From Cryptomeria japonica (Eukaryota > Streptophyta > Pinopsida > Cupressales > Cupressaceae): a stretch of 64,000 nucleotides of DNA. How positions within the stretch are numbered: the first letter of the stretch is position 1; each line of letters starts with the position of its first letter. Below are positions 11,478 to 22,340 of this stretch, piece after piece. The notes below the pieces were generated by a model. It was not told the DNA's origin and searched no databases. It worked only from the letters and a program-made list of their open reading frames with translations. The stretch is taken from assembly GCF_030272615.1 (NCBI RefSeq), contig NC_081410.1, positions 502,906,442-502,970,441 on the forward strand, given 5' to 3'. The position numbers and the translations under genes are program-made.

Positions 11478-12365
11478 TGTTGGCATTATACACTCAGATG
11501 AGAATGGTTGATGTTGTCATTGATGGCAACCAACTGGTAACAGGGTTCAAAGATTCTACCGGCAACAGACTTCACCTACCGACATCGGTAGTCACTACAA
11601 GGGTTATTCACATCGGCATCCAGTTTACACAGCAATAGATTATAATGGCAGTCCAAGCCGACTTGGAAATAATATTATTTATGCAAAATGTATTGTAATG
11701 TAATATTATATTTGTATGGTCGACATGATGTATTGTAAAGACTCATATATATATGAGATCTTGTAGGTCATTCGAATATAGGATATGATATGTAATGTAA
11801 GGAAGTGGTAATATGCGATAGGTTATGATAGTGAATAATTGTATATGCATTTTGATGTATTTATCTTAAGAGCGAATAAGAGCAGAGCAGAGTGAAGCAA
11901 GGTTTTGGCAGAGGTATTAGACAGAGCTTAAACCGGTACTAAATCCAACATTGCAGATGTCATTTTGAAGTAGTACATTGTTAATAGATTTAACCATCCA
12001 ATTGTAGTCAGTGTGACTCCATTTTGTTGTTGAGCAATGAGCTCTAGGTAGTTGGCCTTCCTGCATGTGCAAGCCCCTATTGTACTAAGTAATATTTATT
12101 CATATTGGCCAGTGAGAAAATATTGTTGGTCACAAATCCCATTGAGGTTTTTCCCTTAGCGGGTTTCCTCACCAAAAATATCTATGTTATGGTGTGCATT
12201 GATGCTTATTCTTTTGTTTCTCTTTGTTGCATTATTATTTGCTTACCCTGGTATATTAATTTGAGCTGTAAAGTTGCAAATAAGTTGAAATCTTTCATCC
12301 ACTGGTTAGACACTGATTCAACCCCCCCCCTCTCAGTGTCTTTGGGACTAATCTAGTATCTAGCA
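11478..12365 (+). repeat. Element B 5' LTR (888 bp)
   Basis: Starts TGTTGGCATTATACACTC and ends ATCTAGTATCTAGCA next to the primer site. It carries the shared 'GTTGTCATTGATGGCAAC' word at about 11511-11528. The hairpin with a U-rich internal loop is at 12144-12170: outer arms GAGG/CCTC, inner CCC/GGG, loop TTAGC. The U5 stem GACACTGA/TCAGTGTC is at 12309-12316 and 12333-12340. Confidence 0.85.
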
Positions 12366-12367
12366 AT

Positions 12368-12379
12368 TGGTATCAGAGC
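12368..12379 (+). other. Primer binding site of element B (initiator-Met tRNA type)
   Basis: TGGTATCAGAGC begins two bases after the LTR end. It is the standard plant copia primer site, complementary to the 3' end of initiator tRNA-Met. Confidence 0.85.
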
Positions 12380-12421
12380 CTCGTCCTCTATTTGCAGAAG
12401 CCTAACAACTTGAGTAATATT

Positions 12422-13552
12422 ATGAAACCGGTACCTATGGAAAGCTTGAGACAATAGTTGGAAGGAGCTTTTGAAGATTTTGATGCATACAAATTGAAGA
12501 ATATCAAACTGGAAGATGAACTTAGACCTTCTCGGGAATTTATCGAAGCACTTCAAGAAAACCTGGTTATAGCAAAGAATAAGAGAAAATAATTACATGT
12601 GCAACTGCAAAACCAAGATGATGAAGAAAAAGAAACTCTCAGAGATATTGCAAAGAAATTGAGGCAAGAGAACAGTAACATGAGGAATGAGATGCAAGAT
12701 TTAACCATGAGACTATGCAAGAATATTGAAGATAGAAAGAGGAATGAGGAAGATTTGGCCAGAAGACTTAACGAAAGATCAGATGAATCTCTAAGGCTTA
12801 GTTATGAAAATGATATGCCTAAAATAGATTTGATTCACGTGCAACATGACAAAGAGGAACTTATGAGACAAGTTAGTACTTTGGAAAGTGAGTTGGTCGC
12901 TGCAAATGAATACAAAGACAAATAAAAGAAGAGTTCAGACAAGCTTGATGATATGCTGAAAAGTCAAAAACCGGATGGAGAAATAGTTGGACTTGGATTT
13001 GAAAATGGAGAAAGTTTCGGAACTGCAAACAATCATGATCACAACAAACTGGTAAGGCAACCTAATTCTTATAAATTCAATGGCAAATGTTTTAATTGCA
13101 ACAAATTTGGTCATAGAGAAAATCAGTGCAGATTTAGGAACAATTAGAATACAAACTCACCCACCGGTCAATGTTCCAAATGCAATAAAACTGGTCATAA
13201 CTCGGACAATTGTAGAATGAATGTGAAATGCTATGTTTTTGGTCGATTTGGACATCTATCTAATCAATGCAGAACTCAAACCAGTCAAGGTTATGGAAAA
13301 ACTATTCAAAGAAACAATGTAACCTGTTATGCATGCAACAAGATTGGGCATATTGAAGGATTTTGTAGAAGCAAGAATGTACCGACAAACAACAGAGGAT
13401 CTAATGATAAAGGAAAAGAAAAGGTGAATGAAATGAAGCAAGAATTCACTAAACAATGGATCAGGAAGAGAGATCAGAGGAATGATGAATCTGGCTCTGC
13501 ACCGACAGAACAAAGTAATCCTGCACCGGCAGGAGATTCTTCATCTAACTAA
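12422..13552 (+). pseudogene. Element B ORF1: coiled-coil, four CCHC knuckles (Gag-like)
   Basis: One frame of about 376 codons from ATG 12422 to 13552, broken by four stops (12455, 12590, 12923, 13145) but no frameshift. Residues 15-175 are charged coiled-coil-like helix. 'GLGFENGES' near residue 193 is a motif shared with element D ORF1 (GLGF...GESS). Four knuckles follow: CFNCNKFGHRENQC, CSKCNKTGHNSDNC, CYVFGRFGHLSNQC (second Cys lost to Phe) and CYACNKIGHIEGFC. CCHC knuckles bind RNA in retroelement Gag proteins, so a packaging role is inferred. The usual copia N-terminal Gag domain (DUF4219/UBN2 type), visible in A, E and F, is absent. The C-terminus is Pro/Ala/Ser-rich. Confidence 0.75.
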
Positions 13553-13864
13553 GGAATAATCCTTAGGGGTAGGGAAACTAATTGAATATCATGCATTTAC
13601 ACTCAGTTGGTGGTAAGAAGTCATATTTATTCTTTACCGACACATATGTTGAGTGTTCACTTCATCGACGAAGCATTTATTGTGGTTGTAAGTTAACTTT
13701 TTGGTTATAAAGCACTTGAATTTCTCATTTCGACTCACCAAGCATTCAAGCATTCGAAGAGAGTAGAGTTGAGCACCAACATCCAAGACATGAAGCAACA
13801 AAGGTTTTTTAGGGCATCCAAGGTTTTCACTTGCATTCGACATAAAATGTATTTATCTTAAGAA
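13553..13864 (+). other. Inter-ORF spacer of element B
   Basis: Non-coding spacer of about 310 bp between ORF1 and ORF2. No splice signal, promoter or conserved structure is evident by eye. Confidence 0.5.
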
Positions 13865-16800
13865 ATGGCTTCTTCATCCTTTGTTCCTGAATTCATTGCA
13901 AACCCTACTATTTTGAAAAATATCAAGCATCCTAGACCAGTCTTCAAGATAATCCCTAAGATAGAAAAGTTGGAGGACTCCATTGGTGCATTTTTGAAAA
14001 TTTCAAAGGGAGTCGCATTTGTTGAAGATCCTAGGGCATACATTCACTATAACATAGAAGATTTAGGGTCTGAGAATTTAAAGAACATGTTCATGAATGT
14101 TATCACTGACAAACAAGGTATAGTCAAAACAAAACACAAGGTTGTTGAAGATTTAGGGTTCACTAACATCCTTCACATGCCTAAATTTTCAGATGAGATT
14201 GTCCATTATGTTCTTAGCAGAGTTCACGGTGAATTTTTGTGGTTAGACTTAGTTTTCAAAATCACTAAGGAAGCAATTAAGGCTATTACTAGTTTACCTT
14301 CTACTGACACTAGGCCTGATAAGAAAAAGAAAATTCCAAACAAAGAAGTTATGAACTTAACTGATGCAACATCAGATAACAAATCACTTAGGGTTAGTGA
14401 TATAACCGTTAACAATGTTAAATATGCAAGTATGGTTATTGGATACAAAGTTGCTCATACTAATAGGCTAAATTATGCTTCAAGTTTATGCATTCATAGT
14501 TCCTATGAGATGATTGTGAGCAATGCTTAAATTGACATTTGTGAATGGTTGAAAGATGAACTGTTAGAAATTATAGATAAGATCAAAGGTGATAAGAAGG
14601 GAACTTTCAAGTTTGTGAATTTGATTGTATGCTTAATGCTATATTTCTCAAAGGAGATTCCCAGTATTGGACACAAGGATTTTGCCTATGATATTTCTGT
14701 TGGAAAACGGATTAAGGAGGCAATTACTGGCATAGGATCGGATGGTGACAAATAGGTAAAATATTACTTCAAGGACTTTCAAGCTAAAATGAGGCAAAGG
14801 GAAAGGATTCCCAAAGCATTGTTGACAAATATGACAAGCATATATTCTTTGTTGTAAAAAGAGATGAAGTATGGATGGAAGCAGTTAGACCTAGAACTGT
14901 CTGGATAACAGAGATGGGTTATGAAGTGGACTCACACATATTAGAATCTTATGCCAAGATACTCCTAGATGCTCCATTAGAACCCACTGAGAAGATCTTT
15001 GGTAATGCTGAAACTATAGAGAGTGATGTTACTATGCAAAAGCAGAGGAAGAAAAGAGACAAAGTAATAAAAGATGCTTCAAAATTTTGAAGTTGTTAAG
15101 AATGGATTGTTGAAACTTGATCCGATGAGAGGTGTTGCTGAACAAGAAAGAAAATTAGAACAACAACCAGTAGCACATATTTCTCCTATGGCTACCTCAT
15201 CCAATTCTGACAATGACAAGGCTATCAAATTCAAAAGGGTGGAAAGGAAGAAAAGAAAACCCTCACCAGCACCTGCTCCATCACCAAAGAAATCAAGAAC
15301 AATTAGAAAGAAACAACAAGCTGTGAGAGAGCCCAGTGGTCAGAAGAAGAAAGTTACACCAAACAAGAAACCGGAACAAAAGAAACTTGACACTCTTTCA
15401 CTGACTGAATTGATAAATGAAATAACTCAAGAAGGAAACCTCGGTAATGTTAATAAATTTTATCATTCTTTTAAGGATTCAGATAAGGATACCATTGAGG
15501 AGAGCATTATTTTGTATCTGGATATATATAAGAAGGTTATGATTGAGGTTATAGATGTTCTTCCTAATGATCTATACTTGAGACTTGAAGCAAAGAGAAT
15601 GTCCATTATGGAGTTAGATAAGAAACTGAAGGTTGAGGAACTGTTAGTCGTTGATCCTGATAATTCTAAGCAAGAAATTGATGATTTAATATCTAAAGCT
15701 AACAATATTGTTTTTGTGAGTATTTACCTGCAAGTTAGTCTTATGGTCGGCAGAGTAAAAGAGATTGCAGATGAAACAACTGATAAGTGGGATATATTCT
15801 TTGTTGAGAAAGAGAAAAGGGAAGAGAGAGATAGACAAAAGGTTGATAAATCATTTACCAAAGTATATCAAAAAGAAAATAAGGGTAAGAGTAAGGTTGG
15901 AAGTGTACTTGACATCACAGTTAAGGACAACTTACCGCCACTAGCACAAGGCACCCCATCGGTAGTATCAGAGGCACTGACAAAAATGCAAAATGAGCCT
16001 AAAGAAGAGAAGTCAGAGGAAGAGAAAACAAATAATGTTGACTCCAAGTCAGACATTCTATTCACAATTAATGTTGACACTCAGGACATCAATATTGTAT
16101 TGGACAAATAAATTGCAGAGGAGAAGAAATCCGAAGCTATAAATGTTGAGAAACCTAAATCATCGATCAAGACTGTTGACACTTAGCAGCATATTGAGAT
16201 ATCAACAGAAGCAGAAAAAGAACTAGAACAAACACAATTAGAACCAATAGAAAATAAGAATGAGAATAAGGAAGAGGAAGTGGATAAAAAGGAAGTTAAG
16301 GCAACTAAACAGGTATCTAGAGAAGAGAAGAAAGTTATTGCAGAACCTAGCACTCATCCCAGTACTTCTACTATGGATTACAGACCGACAAATGTTACTG
16401 ATGTATTATTAGATTCCATAAAGAAGATAACAAAATGCAATGCCTTAGCATTTAAGGCTATTGATGATTCTTTACCAATTTTGCAGATGATTGCACTGGC
16501 GTGCAAGGTTGACCACATTATTGGGTCTATACGTAAATTGGACACATTGTTCAAATTCATTTCTTCTAACATTCAAACTATAGATAAGATAAATGAGGAG
16601 ACCATTCAGGAAAGAGTTAATAAGAAGGATGAATTCTTTGACAAAACAGTAAAGGATTATACAAGATAGATTGATTCATTGTTACTAGCAGTGAATTCCA
16701 CCATTCTGAAATATAAGGAATTGTACAGTGAAGCCTGCAAACCTCACCATCTAACAGGAGATATTGATGAGCAAATAAAGAAAACATAGAAAGAGATTGA

Positions 16801-16981
16801 TGACATTGCTGACAATATGATTGGTTCTTTAGAACTAACATCAGTTTTGGATCAAGAGATGGCTACTTATGAAGAGAAGATTGAGAAATTGGAAAGAGAG
16901 AAAGCAAGGTTAAAGATGAAAACCCTAGAGTTAAAGAACAAACTTGGTCCTAGATTGGATAATTTGCTCACACTGGAATGA
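13865..16981 (+). pseudogene. Element B ORF2: large conserved protein of unknown function
   Basis: A long reading frame (about 1040 codons) homologous to ORF2 of elements C and D, with no recognisable enzyme domain. The N-terminal domain (residues about 1-330) has 'VAFVEDPRAYI', 'YNIEDLGS', 'LSRVHGEFLWLD', 'ITKEAIKAIT' and 'MVIGYK'. Further on, 'FQAKMRQRERIP' and 'EMGYEVDSH' have counterparts in C and D. A basic Pro/Lys/Arg segment near 15238-15375 ('KKRKPSPAPAPSPKKS') looks like a nuclear-localisation or nucleic-acid-binding tail. A second helical domain follows ('VLPNDLYLRLEAKRMSI'), then acidic low-complexity sequence and a C-terminal coiled coil. Stops are at 14528, 14753, 16109, 16184, 16667 and 16787. 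The frame shifts between about 14760 and 15090 and then returns. Function is unknown. Confidence 0.7.
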
Positions 16982-17331
16982 GATATCTAAGGCAACTATT
17001 CAAGGAGAAAGATCACCAAAGCAATAGATGCATTATCTCACTAGGATGATCCGACAGACAGAGACTATAATTTCTGATAGTACAAATTTTTTGCAAGGTC
17101 TTAACTTGGTTTTGGCAGACATTTTTCAGATCATACATAACCGGCTACAGGGTTGTAAGTAATTTTTGATTCATTTTTACATCCTTTGTCATTGATGCCA
17201 AAGGGGGAGTGGTGTAATGAGAAAAATATACGGAAGGAGATCACTTGCTCAAGGGAAGCACTCTCAGTTTTTGGACTTCAAATTTTGGATATCAATTTTG
17301 ATTTTTTCTCATGAGTGTTGCCATCAATGCC
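16982..17331 (+). other. Element B 3' leader with extra polypurine-like tract
   Basis: Non-coding sequence between ORF2 and the primary polypurine tract. A second tract in the same context, 'attgatgccaaagggggag', lies at about 17191-17209, about 135 bp upstream of the real one. Confidence 0.6.
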
Positions 17332-17343
17332 AAAGGGGGAGAT
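17332..17343 (+). other. Polypurine tract of element B
   Basis: AAAGGGGGAGAT abuts the 3' LTR start TGTTGACATT. The preceding 'gccatcaatgcc' is shared with the tracts of E, F and G. Confidence 0.85.
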
Positions 17344-17553
17344 TGTTGACATTATATACTCATATGAGAATGGTTGATGTTGTCATTGATGGCAACCAAC
17401 TAGTAATAGGGTTCAAAGGTTCTATCGGTAATAGACTTCACCTACCGACACTGACAGTCACTACAAGGGTTATTCACACCGGCATCTAGTTTACACCGAC
17501 AACAGATTATACTGGCAATCCAAGCTGACTTGGAAATAATATTGTTTATGCAT
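17344..17553 (+). repeat. Element B 3' LTR, truncated to about 210 bp
   Basis: Matches the 5' LTR from TGTTGACATTATATACTC to 'tttatgca', then stops. The final ATGCA (17549-17553) is shared with the reverse-transcriptase sequence that follows, so the junction has about 5 bp of microhomology. Confidence 0.85.
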
Positions 17554-18863
17554 AAATCATCATTACCACAAAAAATTATGTCATCCACAAATACTTCAGC
17601 TATCAATACTTTGTCTCCATCAGTCCTTAGATATATGTTATTGTCCTCATTGGTACGTTGGAATCCTATCTTGATCAGATGTGCATGCAATATTTCAAAC
17701 CATTCTCTCGGTGCCTGCTTCAATCCGTACAGTGCCTTATGTAATTTTCAAACCATATCTTTATCCTCAGACAAAGAAAATCCATCTGATTCTTCTATGT
17801 ACACTTCTTCCTCAAGGATGTCATTAAGAAAAGTTGATTTAACATCCATCTGATAGACTTTAAATCCTTTAAATGCATCATAAGAAAGTAACATTCTTAC
17901 TCCTTCCAATCTTGCCATCGGTGCAAAGGTTTCACCATAAGCTTCTCCTTCTTCATGTGCATAGCCTTTGCAAACCAACCTTGCTTTATTTCTTACAACC
18001 TTGCCTTCTTCATTTAACTTATTTCTGAAGACCCATTTAGTGTCAATCACATTCTTGTCTTTTGTTCTAGGAACAAGAGTCCATGTTTTGTTCTTCTCTA
18101 TCCGATCCAATTCCTCATTCATTGCATTAATCTAGTCATCATCCTTTAATGCCTCCCTTACTGTTTTAGGCTCAATAGAAGAAATCAGACAAAAAAATTC
18201 TCTGATTTTCCTCCTTGTTTGTACACTAGCATTTTTATCTCCAATTATTTGTTCTTCAAAGTGATTTAGCCTGACATGCCTAGGAATAACCGGTTCCAGT
18301 GTTGTGCTTCCTACTTCATGTTCTTCATCTTCATCACTCTCTACATTTACCGATTGAGCACCTCTTTTCTCATCATCCTTCTGCACCTCTAGTTCTATAA
18401 ACACAAGTCCTTCTTCATATTTCTTAGGCTCAAATCTACTGGCCTCACCAGATTTCTTAGAGAGTTCATCTATCTTTACATTAGCACTCTCAATGATCTT
18501 CTTAGTTCTCTTTCTATAACATTTAGATGTATTACTCTTTGTAGAGTAACCAAGAAAAATACCTTCATCACACTTAGCATCAAACTTTTTGGTGTAATAA
18601 TCTCTCTTAATAAAACATTTACTCCCAATTTTTTTGAAATAACTTACACTAGGAGTCTTTCCATGCCATAATTCATATGGTGTTTTGTTGTTGCCTTTTT
18701 TGACAAGTACCTGGTTCAAAGTATAAACAACAGTGCTAACTGCTTCTCTCCAAAATATCTTCTGTACTTCACCTTGAATCATCATGGTTCTAGCAGCTTC
18801 AATAACTGTTCTATTCATTCTCTCTGCTATCCCATTCTGTTGTGGAGTTCTAGGAGCTGACAT
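17554..18863 (-). pseudogene. Element A pol 3' part: integrase end and reverse transcriptase, truncated
   Basis: Minus-strand copia pol. From 18863 down: 'PRTPQQNGIAERMNRT' (integrase core end, including its catalytic Glu), the spacer with 'KTPYELWHGKTP', then reverse transcriptase with 'NTWTLVPR'-like, '[14 protein letters not shown]', '[12 protein letters not shown]' and finally the catalytic box 'FVDDIIFCGNDD'. It stops there because the plus-strand LTR of element B follows directly. In-frame stops lie near 18129 and 17745, but the frame is otherwise continuous with the integrase and gag above it. RNase H is absent. It is non-functional. Confidence 0.85.
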
Positions 18864-19523
18864 CTTCCTCTTAATTCCTTATTCATCACATAACTTCACA
18901 AACTCATCAAAAGTAAATTCACCTCCCCAGTCAGATCTCAAACATTTTAGATTCTTCTCAGTATCTTTCTCAACTAACGCTTTAAATGCTTTAAATTTAT
19001 TGAATTCCTTAGAATTTTCTCTTAGAAAAGTTACCAACATCATCTTAGAAAAATCATCAGTAAAGATAATAAAATACTTATCACCAAAATAGCTCTTGGT
19101 CCTCATAGGACCACAAAGATCAGTATGAACCAAATCAAGAATATTCTCTGAAGAGAAAGACTTACTCTTAAAAGATACAATGGTCATCTTACCCATCTGA
19201 CAGTCCTTGCATAACACATTGTCTGCTTTCACAAGCTGGGGCAAACCTCTCACAATACTTGACTTACTAACTTTAATCAAATTGTCAAAATTTACATGAC
19301 ACGATCTCTTATGCCACAACCAACTATCTTCAATATTTGACACCAAACAATCATTCACATTAGTATTCAGATGAAATAGATTAACTCTAGTATGCTTTCT
19401 AGTAGCAATCAATTGTCCATTGTTTCCAAGAATCCTACACACTCCACTTTTGAATTCAAGTGGATGTCCCTTATCATTAAGTTGTCTAGCACTCAAGAGG
19501 TTATGTTTTAGTCCATCAACCTA
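18864..19523 (-). pseudogene. Element A integrase region
   Basis: Minus-strand frame in phase with gag above and reverse transcriptase below, separated only by in-frame stops (near 19521 and 18876). It shows the zinc-binding HHCC region ('DSWLWHKRSCHVNFDNL' then 'CKDCQMGKM'), the first catalytic Asp in 'VHTDLCGPM' and the second in 'LRSDWGGEF'. The third residue lies in the next segment. The order protease-integrase-reverse transcriptase identifies Ty1/copia rather than Ty3/gypsy. Confidence 0.85.
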
Positions 19524-20746
19524 AAAGACATTGTCTGCATTACTCTTCCTATTTGATGAAATTGATCCTTTGCCTTGAACCATGCAGGGAGAGTTATCAC
19601 CAAACCTTACAACACCTCTATCAAACTCTTCAAGGGATAAGAACTTACTTTTGTCACTAGTCATGTGGTGTGAGCAACCACTATCTATTATCCATTCATC
19701 ACCGATGTCCATGTGAGACACCAATGCCTTCTCATCAGTTAGATCCTCCTTCACAACAACAAACACGATCTCCTCATTGTCATCTTCTTCCAATTCATCA
19801 TCGGTCACACCTTCATCCATTGCAACATAACAATGTTTCTTGCCTTTTCCTTTGAATTTCCTAAACTTCTCTTTCTTATAATTTTTAGGACAGTTAGGAG
19901 CTATGTGCCCAATTTTACTACAAGAGAAACAATTCAAGGGTAATTTACCTTTATACTTGACAGTGCCTCTAGGGAATGTCTTAGCCAATAATACCTCTAG
20001 TTCCATCAGATGATCTTCTTCATCACCATCACCTTTGCTACTACCATGACTAGACCTAGATTCATGATTATGACAAGTTTCCTTTCCTTTCCTCACTGAT
20101 GTACTGGTTACAGAAGCCTTAAAAGCATATTCAGAAGGTTTAGAAACACTATTAGCAAAACTATTTAGCTCAAATGCAGTTAACTTTCCAATTAGAGAGT
20201 CAACAATGACTTTATCTTTAGAAATAGATCTCAGTTCTTGAATAGTAGAAACTCTAATAGAATATTGCAATAAAAGAGTTCTAAGTATTTTACTAACAAC
20301 AATATCATCTTCAATCTTACCTTTGGCACTCTTTATACCACCTACAAATTCCTTAATCTTTTGACCATATTGAGCTATGTTCTCACCATCAACCATTTTC
20401 ATATCATCAAATTTGCCTCTTAAACATTCTTCCTTTGCCCTTTGTACATGTTCATCTCCTCCATAAATTAATTTTAATTTTTCCCATACCTCATTTGCAA
20501 TCTCCAATCCATGAACATCTATATACTTAGAGTCAGACAAAGTACTTATAATTGCTTCAAGGGCCTGACTATTTTCTTGTTGTTTTTTAGTTCATCCAGT
20601 GTCAAGGGGTTGGTAGTAGGAGCAACATACTTGGTTACCACATGATTCCAATACTGTGAACCCATTCCTTTAATGTAGATCTTCATATGATCACTCCATA
20701 TCTTGTAGTTATCCTTGGTAAACTTGGGACCCTCCTTCTTCATCAT
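19524..20746 (-). pseudogene. Element A gag and protease region
   Basis: The copia Gag start is at 20746 ('KFTKDNYKIWSDHMK', 'QYWNHVVTKYVAP'). A one-base indel near 20543 moves it into the frame that runs through the rest of pol. Gag features are 'VWEKLKLIYGGDEHVQ', 'KILRTLLLQYSIRVSTI', 'IGKLTAFELNSF', and a single CCHC knuckle CFSCSKIGHIAPNC near 19890-19930. The aspartic protease follows, with its active site 'DSGCSHHM' at about 19670-19693. Having one knuckle and a UBN2/DUF4219-type Gag domain contrasts with ORF1 of B, C and D. Confidence 0.85.
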
Positions 20747-20801
20747 CTCTCACAAGATCTTTCTCTCAAGCTGCTAGGCTTTCTGCACACAGAGGAGCAA
20801 C

Positions 20802-20813
20802 GCTCTAATACCG
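20802..20813 (-). other. Primer binding site of element A, decayed
   Basis: Minus-strand CGGTATTAGAGC lies next to the LTR end. It differs from TGGTATCAGAGC at two positions, both transitions. Confidence 0.75.
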
Positions 20814-20815
20814 AT

Positions 20816-22335
20816 TGTTAATATTAGAGGATCATTAATACTGAGAGGGGGGGGGGGTGAATCAATATTAATAACAATTTAAAATCATAAACTTAGACTC
20901 ATAAAACTTTTACCAAATAAAACATAGACCAACAGTAGAGTCATTTACCAGTACCGACATCTGTTGATAAACATCTGTTAAACTGATATATCAATGCTGC
21001 ACATTAAGTGTTCATTAACCATGCATAAACTAAAAGTAAAGAATAACATCACATCTAAAACATTCACCACATGAACACCATGATTTTCACATGGAAACCC
21101 AAATAGGGAAAAACCACAGTGGGAATTGGTACCCACAAAAATTTTGTACTCTTTCAGAATGAACCCTGTTAGGAGCCTAGCCCAACTAAGAGCTTACAAA
21201 GATGCCATGTTAAGAGAAGACCCTGTTAAGAGTCACCCGATTAAGGGATTTACCTCGGCCCTATTAGGAGCTTTGATCTGTTAGGATCAACCTCGCAAGA
21301 GGATTTAGAACTTAGATGTTGAGTCACCCTGTTAGGGGATTTACAATGTGAGGCCTCTTAGGACCTACCCAGTTAAGGGATTTTATCTGTTGCAACTGTT
21401 AGGGAGCAACAATGAATGATATATGTATAACACTCAATTGCTTGCTTGATCAGATCCAATTAAGGTCTAAGTTTGCAACACTTTAGCATAACTTCTTATA
21501 CTCTAGTTTGACTTCACACACTTCTCAAAAATCACCGACACAACAATCATCAACTGTATCGACATAAATAGCTTTTACAACTAGGCTGGCAACAAAACCC
21601 TAAGACTTACAACATAGATCATCACAGATCTTTACAACTCATTACAGATTGTCATATGGATCATTATAATCAATTACAAATCAATATCAATCATTGAGTG
21701 ATCATAAGTCATCACAACAACTCGATTTGATACAAAGTCAAACCCTTAGAACACTCCGCTAAGCACTTTGCATATTCCCAAGGAATTCTCTTTCCAAACG
21801 TGCCAAAACATCTTTCAAACATTTCATGTGGTTTGTGCCACATCATCATCAACATGTGAACTTGATGTAGATCACCGCTAAACCAAAAATCATTACTAAT
21901 CCTTAAACCCTTCTTAAACCCTGGCAAAAAATCAACAAAAATTATAAACATAACTTTTAGTTGTCACTACATGATGCGGTTCCGGTCAGATACATGTTAC
22001 AATGATAAAAAATCACATTCAAAACCACAAGGCCTCAATCATCACCAATTGCCAGATACAATCAAAATATTTCCTCATTTACCGATTAAGGTCCTAATTC
22101 CCAGTTTCTTGATTCTTTACCGGTAGACCAAAAAGATTTAGATGACACAATACAACATAAGTAAACATCAGTAGACATGAATAAACATTAGTTGCCATCA
22201 ACGACAACAAAAATAATTGATCAAAGTCATCCATCATAAAATCTCAATCTCTTCATCACAATGTCATCACAAACGGTCTTTTACCGGTTCAGTTATCATT
22301 CTCCATATGCATCAGTTATGCAAATCATGCCAACA
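20816..22335 (-). repeat. Element A 5' LTR (1520 bp)
   Basis: On the minus strand it starts TGTTGGCATGATTTGC and ends CTAATATTAACA. U5 stem arms are at 20835-20844 and 20862-20871. The U-rich-loop hairpin is at 21091-21117. A 'CCTAACAGGGT'-type repeat array lies at about 21165-21410. The outer end is followed by ATGTC, the presumed target duplication. Confidence 0.85.
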
Positions 22336-22340
22336 ATGTC

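Larger units (their letters stand above)
11478..17553 (+). mobile_element. Element B: pol-less LTR retrotransposon, 3' LTR truncated
   Basis: A 5' LTR (11478-12365), primer site (12368-12379), ORF1 (12422-13552), ORF2 (13865-16981), polypurine tract (17332-17343) and the first 210 bp of the 3' LTR (17344-17553). The internal region of 4978 bp holds no protease, integrase, reverse transcriptase or RNase H in any frame I can read. ORF1 and ORF2 are collinear and homologous with those of elements C and D. The LTR resembles those of copia element E and solo LTR J, including the 'ctctaggtagttggccttcctgcatgtgca' region (about 12030-12070). The right end stops abruptly at ATGCA, where A's reverse transcriptase begins. 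Confidence 0.85.
10403..22335 (-). mobile_element. Element A: Ty1/copia retrotransposon, interrupted by element B
   Basis: This minus-strand copia element comprises a 3' LTR (10403-11477), a foreign insert (element B, 11478-17553), partial pol and gag (17554-20746) and a 5' LTR (20816-22335). The flanks ATGTA (10398-10402) and ATGTC (22336-22340) match at 4 of 5 positions and are read as a decayed target duplication. The two LTRs are roughly 90% alike over the shared part by eye, which is old. Missing are the C-terminal half of reverse transcriptase, RNase H, the polypurine tract and about 440 bp of 3' LTR. That loss is best explained by the deletion that also trimmed element B at 17553. Confidence 0.85.
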
